Positions 24,701 to 36,700 of a DNA stretch of 64,000 bases are shown here, piece by piece. Below the pieces are notes generated by a model. That model had not been told where the DNA came from. It did no database searches and saw nothing but the letters and a program-made list of their open reading frames with translations. Numbering within the stretch: position 1 is the first letter of the stretch; every line of letters starts with the position of its first letter. The DNA lies in the NCBI GenBank assembly GCA_947247005.1, contig OX365954.1, positions 4,604,001 to 4,668,000 of the forward strand. The letters run 5' to 3'. The stretch comes from Spisula solida. Taxonomy: Eukaryota; Mollusca; Bivalvia; Venerida; Mactridae. The translations under genes and the position numbers were made by a program.

Positions 24701-27700
24701 CAGATTTTACGATCCCGTTTTAAAGTAGAATAAATGTACGAGGACTTGACATCAGATGTTAAAACACCAAAAAAGGCTTTATATCGTCTTTTTACGATGT
24801 ATTTAATAATTAACCTTGGCTTATAATGTATGATGGAACGAACGTCAATAATATTGACAGAATACTTGTAAGTTTGTTACACAATCTTTGTATCAATTTA
24901 AGAACAATATATTCGGCCAAATTTAATATAAATTGTTATGAACTTAATTCTGTCTGAGGATTGTTTTATTCAGAGTGAACGATTTTGGTCGTTATGTGCC
25001 ACTTTTCATACAGCTATAAGTTTTATCTTTAAATAGGGTACTGTACAACGGGAAAAACATACGTCAGTTTTCCATCAATTTACCTGTGCAATGAATCCTT
25101 ATTTCGTCTATTGTAGTGTTGATTTACAGTTGTACCGTTTTTGTGATGGATAATAGTCTCAAACAAAAGAAAAGGTCAAGTAATATACAAAAATATACGA
25201 AACATTAGCACAAAATAAAAAATAAAATTTTGACAGAATTTTTTGTTGTTAAATGGAAGATGTCATCTGAGGGTATTCATCACATTCAGAAATATTTCTT
25301 GTTGGTATTTTTTATGCCCCCGTATCGATAGATCGGGAGGCATATAGTGATTCACCTGTCCGTTCGTTCGTTCGTTCGTCCGTCCGGTTAACCCAAATGG
25401 ACCGTTTCTTCTAGCATCATTATGGCTTGCTACAAAGCTTCCATACTTGCATGGATGTTGTATATAAGCACTCTCCACACGCCTATATCTCCTGACCCTA
25501 TTTTGACCTTCACCTTGACCTAATTTTGGACTTAGACTTAATGAAGGGCCAAATTCTTGGTTAACCCAAATGGACCGTTTCTTCTAGCATTAATATGGCT
25601 TGCTACAAAGCTTTCATACTTGCATGGATGTTGTATTTGAACATTCTCCACACACCTATATCACCTAACCTCATTTTGACCTTCATCTTTACCTAATTTT
25701 GGACTTAGACTTATTAAGCGTCCAATTCTTGTTAACGCAAATTTCGTCTTACATCAACCTGTTGTTTTCAAACGTGACATACTGCTTTACCATCATAAGC
25801 CCCTTACATAGTCAAAGCCATGTAACCCTATCCAACATTTTAACAGAATTATGGCCCCTGATTGACTTAGCTTTTTTATGGACTAGGCTTCCATGGGGGC
25901 ATAAGCGTTTATTGAACGCAGTCTTGTTTCTTTGAGTGATTGCCCTTGATTTATTGCCCTCCAACTGTAAAGAAACTAGTTTCCGCTGCACTAGTCAAAC
26001 AATTTCGACGCAATCGATACAGGGATGCCTGTATAAGCGTCGAAATCATAAGTGGCTAAAATCCAGTGCATTTTAAATTTTCATGAACTTTGCTTTAACG
26101 CCAAATTCTGGCATTTTTTGGCTCTGTACATGTTCAATACAATAAAAAACACATAACCGGTCGAATTCTTGGTAATATTGGCCATTTTAATCAGTAAAAC
26201 AATAAATTAAATAAACCAGCACGCACCGTATCCGTAAATCTCATGTAAACAGTACAAGTTTAACGACCGTTATTCTTACTGACCAGAACATTATTTGAAT
26301 TGTTAAAGCGAGCTTTAAAAGCTATCACTCATCAAGTTTTTTGTTTGTTTGTCGTTTTCCAGTAAAATCGTCTTAATTCCACTACAAATGTTCAATAATT
26401 TTCTGTTTATTAGCTTTAAGCGAGCTCATTTTAAGGTTCGGCTTTTTATGCCCCCGTATCGATAGATCGGGAGGCATATAGTGATTCACCTGTCCGTCCG
26501 TTCGTCCGTCCGTTCGTCCGTCCGTCCTGGTTAACCCAAATTGACCGTTTCTTCTAGCATCTTTATGGCTTGCTACAAAGCTTCCAAACTTGCATGGATG
26601 TTGTATATGAACACTCTCCACACACCTGTATCACCTGACCCCATTTTGACCTTCACCTTGACCTAATTTTGGACTTAGACTTATTTATGGACAAGGCTTC
26701 CACAGGGGGCATAAGCGTTTAGTGAACGCAGTCTTGTTTTCTGTGTCCGTTTGTTAGAAATTGAGCGCGCCAATGCCTGAGTATTCTGATTGGTTGATTA
26801 GCGTATGACGTTTGACGATGACAACAACAGCAAGAACGATGGCTGTAATTGAGGTCATAATTGCGATATATATCGGTGTCTATTGCGAGATAAAGGTTCA
26901 TTCTTTGTGGAAATGCTATATATTTCATGGTGGTTAAACGTTTTCATATATTTTTTAAGAGCTGAAAGTGCACATTTTATCTGTGTGCAAAGTCCGACCG
27001 TGTTTTGGTCTAGTTTGTCTCTGTCTGTAGTGGCTGGACCGTCAGAATTTAAAAGCAGCGACTTGCAGAAAGCTTATCAATCTAGCAGTCTCTGCAGGGG
27101 TCCTACAATTCCGGATTAATCCAGAAAGAATGAACTTTTCTGAAGAAAATAAAAGTTATTTGATAAAAAAATGCCCAGTATTGACTGAGTTATGGTCATT
27201 TGAAGTTTCATATGCTCAATTTCAATAATAGAACAATGTTTGAAACAGAGTATTGGTGTAGGCATGTGTCCACTCCAGTTTCCGCAGCACAGTCTCACTC
27301 TAGTTTCTGCGGCACAGTCTCACTCTTCTAAATTTCCGTGGCACACTCACTCACTGTCCACTCTAGTTTCCGCTGCACAGTCTCACTCCAGTTTCTTCTA
27401 CACAGTCTCACTCCAGTTTCTGCATTACAGTCTCACTCCAGTTTCTGCAGTACAGTCTCACTCCAGTTTCCACAGCACAGTCTCACTCCAGTTTCTGCAG
27501 TACAGTCTCACTCTAGTTTCTGCAGCACAGTCTCACTCCAGTTTCCGCAGCACAGTCTCACTCCAGTTTCAGCAGCACAGTCTCACTCCAGTTTCCGCAG
27601 CACAGTCTCACTCTAGTTTCTGCAACACAGTCTCACTCCAGTTTCCGCAGCACAGTCTCACTCCAGTTTCTGCGGCACAGTCCACTCCAGTTTCCGCAGC

Positions 27701-30700
27701 ACAGTCTCACTATAGTTTCCACAGCACAGTCTCACTCCAGTTTCTGCAGCACAGTCACACTCTAGTTTCCGCAGCACAGTCTCACTCTAGTTTCCACTGC
27801 ACAGTCTCACTCCAGTTTCTGCGGCACAGTCCACTCCAGTTTCCGCAGCACAGTCTCACTCTTGTTTCCGCAGCACAGTCTCACTCCAGTTTCCGCAGCA
27901 CAGTCTCACTCTTGTTTCCACTGCACAGTCCACTCTAGTTTCCCAACACAGTCTCACTCTAGTTTCTGCGGCACAGTCTCACTCTAGTTTCCGCGGCACA
28001 GTCTCACTCTAGTTTCTGCAGTACAGTCCACTCTAGTTTCTGCAGTACAGTCTCACTCCAGTTTCTGCAGCGTAATCTCACTCTGTTACATAATCTCCTT
28101 TTCCTGTACACAAAGCGAACATTCCAAACTGTGCAATGACACTGATAACCTGTACTAAGGCGGGGATGTCAATTCATTGAATTTGCTATTTAATAAGGGA
28201 CATCATGGATCAGGGCCCTCTCATTATACCCTTAGCTAAATGATTAATAAGCACACGAAAAACTAAAATGAGACAATGTTTAAATATGGAAAATCTTTTG
28301 ACTTTGCAGAAGGATGAACAAATCCATGAACTGCTTCAACAGAAACAAACAAGTAAAGTAGATACATCCGACAATTCAAATATTTTGGTTGATTCATTAA
28401 AATCGTTTCTAATGGAGCAACAAACAAAGACTGCGCACAGTTTACAGGTTTGATCTTTTTTATCTCAACAGACAACCTTGTAGACAGCGTACCTTTTTGC
28501 TCAACATATATCAATAATTACTATAAACAACATCTTAAATGAAATAATATAATTTAATTTAACAAATCGTTCTGTTATTGACTATTAAAACAAAATTTAC
28601 TCAAAGAAATCTGATTAGTTGAACATAAAGAACCTTCTTTAAACTGCTGGTATACTAAAAAATATTCCATTGCAATTGGCTAACCAAGCTGGTAAAAATG
28701 ATTATGATTGGTCGATAACATTGCTGTACTTTGTTATTTGTTCCCACTTAGTTCTTATATCATGTCACATACAGTTTATGTTAATTTTATCACAGAAAGT
28801 TTTAGAGCTTACCCAAGATCAGCTGAAACAAATGAAAGAGTTTGGATCTTCTCATAGAAATGGAATAGAAGAAAACAACAAACATATCATGGATCTGAAG
28901 TACAGCAATGTTGGGCATGTTCAAGATATAGAAAAAAGGTTCTCTTCACAAAATACAAATCTTTCACTCATACCGGTACCTTCAAACATTGAGTAGATGT
29001 AATTAAAAAAAAAACCTATTATTGTAGAAATAATACTTTCTTGGGTTTGTGTTTTGCTGTTTATATATCTCTTGCTTCTGACCATAATGGTGAAGTCCAT
29101 TCTTTTAATATATAATATTCATAAAACCTGTTGAAATGACATTTATTCATGTCTTGCCATTATTCTTGATGTACATACTAAAATGACATTAATTCATTTC
29201 TAGCCACTATACTTGATGTTCTATTATTGTTTTCCATAGTATTATTGTATGAATAACTAAATGTGTCAGAGGTTTGAAATGACTGAGGGTTAAATCCTAT
29301 TGGATCAAAAACAAATTTGTCAGACCAAAACAGAGATGAAACAACAAAATGTTTAAAGATGCTAGGCAATTATAGACATTCAGACTGATTCAGTCAGGAA
29401 ATAGTGTTAATCCAAATCAGATTTTGCCAGACATATCTGTGAGATTGGCACTAGTTTTCACAGAGTTATGGCCAGTGATTCAGTGAATCGATGAAATTTA
29501 GCTTGTGTTGCTCATAAATATAGATAAGCTAAAATCATCAAACGTCATAGAAACTTTTAGTTAAATACCTAATTATTTTTATTCAGAAAGTATATGAATG
29601 CAAGTGAGTTATGGCCCTTGACATTATATAAATATCAGATGCCTGCCTGCGTGACATTGATATTGTCAACCCGAGGGCAGAATGTCACCCCGAGGGGAAG
29701 CCGAGGGTGACATTCTGTTTCGAGGGTTGACAATATCAATGTCACGCAGGCGGGCATCTGATATTTATTTTATTATACCGAACACTATTTAAGTCTAGAA
29801 AAACTGCTATGATTATCATAATTATAAACAGTAGACATGACTGTGCTTTCATACATTGTTGTCTATCAATGTCCCATTATATTTTATGTTTAGGCACCTA
29901 CGTTCATTTGGTGCATTTTACCGATTTCTTTAAAGGGACTGCCTCACATTTTGATGTATTGCAAAAATAAAATAAAATTGTCAAATATTTGCGTAATTTT
30001 GGTATAGTTGCCTGTATATCCCATAAACAACCACACTGACATCTAAAATAACTTGAGAAACTTCAGCATTTTGTAGTTATTTAGTATTTTTACATAAGAA
30101 ATTCTATAGGGTATTAATACCCAATAGAATTAACACTACTATTACTTAAATTGTCTGAAAACTGTTCGCATTTGATGAACGCGATTCGAAAAACGAACCA
30201 AATACCTCACTGGTGTTTACACTGTGCTTTGTTCATGTAATATTTCGATCACATGTGAATTCCATAATTCTCAAAGTATGTTGGAAGGAAACCTAGCGCT
30301 TTTTTTTCAAGAAAAAAACTCAGTGGGCGATATCGAGAGTGGTTAAAATTACTTATTTGCACCAAATCTTTCATAAAGCAACCGTCAGTGGCTTTCTATT
30401 ACATCAATACTTGGCACTGGCGCCAGAACACCAAACTGTGGTTTAAATTTTGTCAAAATAAGTTTTAAACCAAATCAAGCCAAACAAAAACTGAAAAACG
30501 CAGATTTATTGACATGGCCCCTCGTAGTTTGTCTATATATTACACATGGTAATGAAGCCGATTCGCTGTACCACTCGTTTTCGAACTCGTATTTTCAATA
30601 CGCGCCGATAAATCGTCACAGTATTAATACAGTTCGACAGATAAATGATTTATCTTTAAGATGCAATCGAAAATCCAACTGTTTTAGAAGACTACGACTC

Positions 30701-33700
30701 ACCACAGCTTTGATAAGTGAGTGATTTATCGATCTGTCAAAATTATTGCAAAATCTTTCACTATAAACTTCCGGTTATTGTTGTACGGTCGATCTGATTG
30801 GCTGCTCATTTCCAACTGATTACCGGGAGGGAAATTTAAAAGTCCAATTAATTAAGATTTTTTTCTCACGCGGTATCTGACAGCTGCTGTTTCATAAAGT
30901 CATGAATGAAACAATATCTCAATTTGCTCAGACATCAAAATTTGTATAATATAGTAATGGGCTTCACCAATTGACATATTGCGGGAAATCTACGCGGAAA
31001 ATTTGGACCAATCAAATAACAGGTTACGTTGTTGTTGTTGTTGTACCGGAAGTTAAGAGTGAAAGAAAATTGCAAACACGTCAAAGGCAAGGAAAAAAGC
31101 AGTATTACTTGATAAATACGACAAGTTGTACCGGATTTTCGGTTGCATCTTAAAGATAAATAATTTATCTGTCGAACTGTATAAAAACTTTGACGATTTA
31201 TCGGCTCGTATGGAAAATACGAGTTCGAAAACGAGTGGTACAGCGAATCGGCTTCATTACCATGTTTAATATATAAATAAACTACGAACGGGCCATGTCA
31301 ATAAATCTGCGTTTTTGAGTTTGATTTGGTTTAAAACTTATTTTGACATAATTTCAGCCACAGTTTGGTGTTCTGGTGCCAGTGATACTTGGTTAGGTTG
31401 AAAAATCATGATATACAAAAATTTTAGCCCAGTCTGTGAGGCAGCACCTTTAACTAATAGATCTATTTTTTGAGAAATTATCTATATCTTAGCTTTTTAC
31501 CATTTTTGTATAGATCTATAACTTTAAGTGCACCAGTGAGGCAACTGTATCCTATGGATGCATTTCTAGTTAAAAATCTTACATTAATAGAAATAATTCA
31601 GTATTTTGAGTTTGAATGGATGTAGACTATAATTGGTTGTTTCAGGGTTGTTAATGAACTAGTGACGCTCAGAGATGATATTGATCGTCAGAAGCGTGAC
31701 ATGGAGAACTTTTTACGGAATCAAATTCATTCAAATCAGCAGCAACATACAAGGGACATTGAAAAACACATACATAAAGGTTTCTTGTTTTTCATATTTG
31801 TTGCTCTTGGAAATTACATTCAAGGCTTTTCAAATCATGAGGTTATATATAATTATTTTACTGACTTGCATAAGATGGTTGTTATTGATATCTTTGTGTT
31901 TTGTTTGCCTCAAGTCTTATTTATAACCACATACACTCATTAAAAGTTATATGTACACCAACACAGTAAATATCGATGTATGCAAATAGTGTATATCATT
32001 TTGCTTCTAGCTTGAAATATTACACAATATAGAACTACAAAATGTATGATATTAATTTTAATTTTAAAATTATTATGTTTAAACGTCTTAGTTTTTTATG
32101 CCTCCGTATCGTAGATGTGGGGTTTATTACTGAGCGAGTGCATGTCGATCGGTCGGTTTGAAGACTAAATGTTCTCGATCAATGACTCCAGAACGGTCGG
32201 ACCTAGAACCCACAAACTTTAAGTGGAGGTTGTTCATCTTTAGTAGATGACCCCAATCGATTTTGAAGTCGCTATGGTTCGGACCTTCAAATACACCACA
32301 GTTTCTGATCTACAACATAAGAACGCTTGGTCCTACGTTTGTAAAACTTCACAGACAGGTTGCTGATCATCCTCATAAGACTTCTACTAATTTGTAGGTC
32401 AATTGGTCACAGATCAAGGCCGAAATGGTCTCAAGTATACATGACTATTCGGTTGTCATGAGACATGCATGGTTTACAACCATCTCTTGTTCTTTCTGTA
32501 GTCGGAATTCTTTAGATTTTATGTTTTTTGGGGTTTTGGTATTGTTTGACAATGTGTAGTCAACTTTTAAGACATTGTACAATACACAGTGTTGTGCACA
32601 TGCATTTTTCTGAATTTGGATGGTTCACGGTTCACTGCTTACACCAAGGCCAAAATAAATATCCAATCATCGGATATTGTTGTTATACTACTCGTTTTAA
32701 CACATGCAAAAAATGAACAAGCTATCATGCATAATAAAAGTGATACAAGCGTAACAAGTTGGTGTACTTATAACTTTTAATGAGTGTATAATTATGTGCC
32801 AATATTTTGTCCATGTTCAGAATCATGCTGCCTCTGTTTGAAGTAATATGCATTTCTTTTTTTAAGTAATGGCTACATGAACAAAGCTCACAGAAGGCTT
32901 GCAATGAGCCTAGAATTCTGAGCACCTGCGTAGTATGTAAGCATCTTAATTATTAATGCTCTAAATGCATATAGATAAGAGCTTTGTTTAGTTGATTTCT
33001 AAACCATTGCATTGTTTGTAGAAATAGTACAATACTATTGTATTATATTTACAAGGTCTAACTACTGGACTACAACAGTCAATTGAGAGACAACAAGAAT
33101 ATTTCCAAGAGAAACACAGTGAACTAGAAAAGTTCTGCAAGTCACAAAATAGAACTATGGAGAAGTACATAAAGTCAACTTCTTCAGAACAATCTAAACA
33201 GCTGATGAAACAAAGCCAGGTTTTCATGACTTCATAACTCACTTTATGCATGGTATTTTCTCTATTGCAAGCCATTAATTGTCTGTACTCCAAACTGTCC
33301 TGTTTCATGTTTAGGGTCTAAATCAATTCCTATTAGAGTATTTATGCTTAAATGCAAGTCATTTTGTACCAATTTTATATGATTTCAGCCGAGTTCATTC
33401 TATCTATAAAGGTTGTATTTATTCATTTAAAGTCTAGCTGTGTCTAAATTAATGATTATACGTGGGAAGATACTGTTACAGTTATGTTTAAATTTGTTGA
33501 GTCTATTTTTTTACACCATCTATAACTGGTTATTTCACAGCCTAGGTCTATATATCATTATATTATACAAATGTGGAAATCTGGTATATGCTTTGAAACT
33601 CTACTGCTTTGAGATAAGTTAGGCACATCAACATGGATCTCAATAGAGAGTTAGAGAGGAAATCATACTGTGAAGCACAAATATTAGAGGCTTAATGTCA

Positions 33701-36700
33701 AAGTAAGAAATTGTTTTATCTCTATTGCAGGATAATCACAAAGATGTTACCCAAAAGATAAAGTCAGTGTTGTCAAATCAAAAGGAATGCAAAGACGAAA
33801 ATACTGTACATTTTAAGGAGATGAAAACATCCATTGACAATGTAGAGAGACATGCTTGGCAAAATGATAATGTTCCACAAGTTGTTCAAGATCGTCTAGA
33901 TAAACTGCACACATATCATCAGTCAGAAATTAAAAGGCTTAGGGATGAAATTGAAAGTAAAGATAAGATTAACAAAGAAGAATCCAGAAATGAACCAGCT
34001 GAAGAAAATGTTTTGCAAAATGTGTACAACTCCAAGATAGATGAGGATGAGTTCAACAAACATGATGGCATAAGAACAAGAAGTCAAGGTGTTGGATCTA
34101 TATTCAAGAACCGTTCAACTTTCCTATCCCCAAAACCTCCTAAAATTACAACCTGGAATAGTAGGGCAATATTTAGTAGGACCAGTCCATCTCCAATTGC
34201 TACTGTTCGACCTCAAAGACAGCAGATGCAGAATACTATTTCTGAAAAATGTGCTGAAAGAGCTGTCCAAGCTATACAACCTATTACATCTATATCAGCT
34301 CAACCACTAAGTCATGTAAACAACTGCCATGGAGGAAACAATGATGATAATACCAGTATGATCACATACAATAGATTACCTAATAATGAAGATAATATTG
34401 AGCAGCAGAATGATGTTATTGGTGTTACTGTAGCCAAAAAGAAAATGGGCCAAAGAAAGTATGGTAGAAAAGGAACAAAGAAGCGTAAAGCAGGAGCAAG
34501 CAAGCCTAAGGCAATTACCGAAAACAAATCAAAGAAAAACCAAAGATTTGATGAATGTCTCCAAGCTCCACAACCTGTTGTAAATGCAGTAAATATGTCA
34601 GTTCCAAAGATGAATGTAAGGCGAACAGCTGGATCAGTCATGCAGACCTCACAAGCTAGCAATGCTTTGTATGATTTCCATGATGATACATCACCCACTC
34701 CTGCTCTAAGACAGAAAAATATGTTCACCTATCAGACCACTAGGTAATATTGTAATTCTATAAAATTTAATATTATATAAGATGAAGTTCTAAATCTACA
34801 GTAAACCCTCACTTAACTATACTTATCATGCCACTAAAAAAAAGCGTTTTCAAACCCATTGTCATATTTATTCTTTATTTAACCTCCACATATTGGGCCA
34901 GCTCAATAATCAGACCTGTTTTAAGGGTCCCAATGATGGTCTTATAATGGAAGTCTTACTGGCAGATTTTCCAACAAAAGTTGGAAAAAAGGGTTATTAA
35001 GTTGGCGAATTCAGTGCGTGTGTGGGTGGGCGGTTGATCGGGCAGGCGTCCACAATTTGTTTCCGATTGATAACTTAAGTTAGGAATGAGATATCATGAT
35101 GAAACTTGCTATGTAGGTAGCTTATATGAACACCTTGCTTTGGGTTGAAAATGGGGCCGGTGGGGCCAAGGTCACTGCTACTAAAAATAGAAAATATGGT
35201 TTTCATGGAATTTCCATGTCTTGTTTTATTATATACTACCCCCACAAAACAAAGTTTGTAGGAGTGAGCTTGGTCAGTTCATCCATCTGTTGGTTTCCAG
35301 ACAACTGAATGGCTAAACAAATTTGAATAATTTATAAGTATATATGACTTATAAGTATTGTGCTAAATTCATCAAACTTTGTGGGAATATCAGTCAGCGT
35401 GTGTATTTGTGTTATTGCCTTTGACATGGACAAATAGCAAGTGTGTGCATCCATGTCTTCAGGACACTTTCTAGTTTTTACACCATTTGTGTAACATCAT
35501 AAAGTACATGTCAAAAGGATTATATTAAGTCAGACAGGGAAGGCAGCACTCAACTTAACCAGCCGAGCACAGAAAACACCAAAAAACACACTAAACACAG
35601 TGCCCAACTGAACCAACTGAGCAAAGGAAACATAAAACACATAAAGACACAATGCCCAACCAAACAAGCGCAGATCTGCCCAAGTCCAAGCTGTTGAAAA
35701 GTATAATAAATTATAACTAGCTGAATGACCCAGTTTCCACAGCAAAAGGACTGTAATGCCTAGTTTTAGCTGTCAGAAATCTTAAAACGAAGAAGTACCC
35801 AACACACTACCGACCAAGAAAATTAAACATCCCCTGTCCCACTGTTTAAAAGCTGAATAGAAAAGATTCAGCAAACAAAAGGCGGAATGCCTACGCTGAA
35901 TGACCTAGTTACAACAGTAAAACTGCTGAACTACATAGTTTTAGCAGCCTTTAGTCTCAAAAGTTAAATAACAGTATTAAAACGTTAAAAGGCCCGTATA
36001 TTCGGATGACCTACTTTCAATTAGTAAAATGACGTTATTGAACAAATCGAGATATGACGTAATGAACAAGTCATTAAGAATTGCAAGCAATACCGAAGTC
36101 CCCTACCGGTTTAAAGCCATTTTCAATGTGTCTGTTGCCATAGCAACCACAATTCCTGTCAGCACCAAAACTGACGGACTGATGGCAAACCAATAGTCCC
36201 CTCCGGTCAAAAACCGGCAGGGGTCTTACAACTACGTTAAATGACCTCTGGGGACAAAACACTACATCCATAACTCCACAGCTGTACATCAACTCATGAA
36301 CGAACCAGGTAGGATGCGAATCGCGGGGACGAAGTAGTAAGAGGACAACCAGCAAATACGAATAAATAACTCGTAGCTCCATATAACTTTTGGCCCCAGT
36401 CAAAAAATTAAATACTGAGAAATTATGACATATCCTTTCTGCTACCATAGTGTACTAATGCAGACTCGCCGGGATGGCCATTTCGGCCTTCCGTAGTTTT
36501 TTACCCAAGTGCCCAAATTGCGGAAATTTGCTGTCATGGGTACACATGCATCCCATACTACAGGATATTACGGGCCCAGGGTCATGCACAGGTTTTTAAG
36601 CCCGCTAGACCCCTTTAAAGAGGGCTTTGAACGTATATTTTACAAAACTGAAATTACTGGTCCTACCCGCCATTGCGGTACGATTCCCTGTGGAATTGCA

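Larger units (their letters stand above)
22888..25246. other. Right part of the candidate transposon, no exon assigned
   Basis: Besides two tRNA-like sequences (23341-23411 and 23943-24010), this stretch carries repeated TTCTGTCAAA and TTGACAGAA motifs between 24187 and 25240, and long AT-rich sequence. A first exon of the - strand gene may lie here but I cannot place it. Confidence 0.4.
16157..25276. mobile_element. Candidate 9.1-kb DNA transposon with OTU/transposase-like gene
   Basis: An inverted repeat TGACGTCTTCCATTTAACA at 16185-16203 pairs, with one mismatch, with 25247-25265. Outside it both ends carry ATACCCTCA facing inward (16157-16165 and 25268-25276), although the left end has about 16 extra bases between the two blocks. 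The motif TTGACRGAA, in either direction, recurs inside from the left end (16379, 16389) through an array at 18043-18205 to the right side (about 24187, 24326, 24524, 24695, 24857, 25229). The interior contains one decayed gene on the - strand (18364-22887). The unit sits in intron 6 of the coiled-coil gene directly beside the 15241-16146 element and contains later insertions. No target duplication is evident. Superfamily unknown to me. Confidence 0.55.

Noticed and set aside
27240..27938. 232-codon open frame of serine/glutamine repeats
   Set aside because: It is a 25-bp minisatellite read through. The frame shifts along the unit and has no independent start context.
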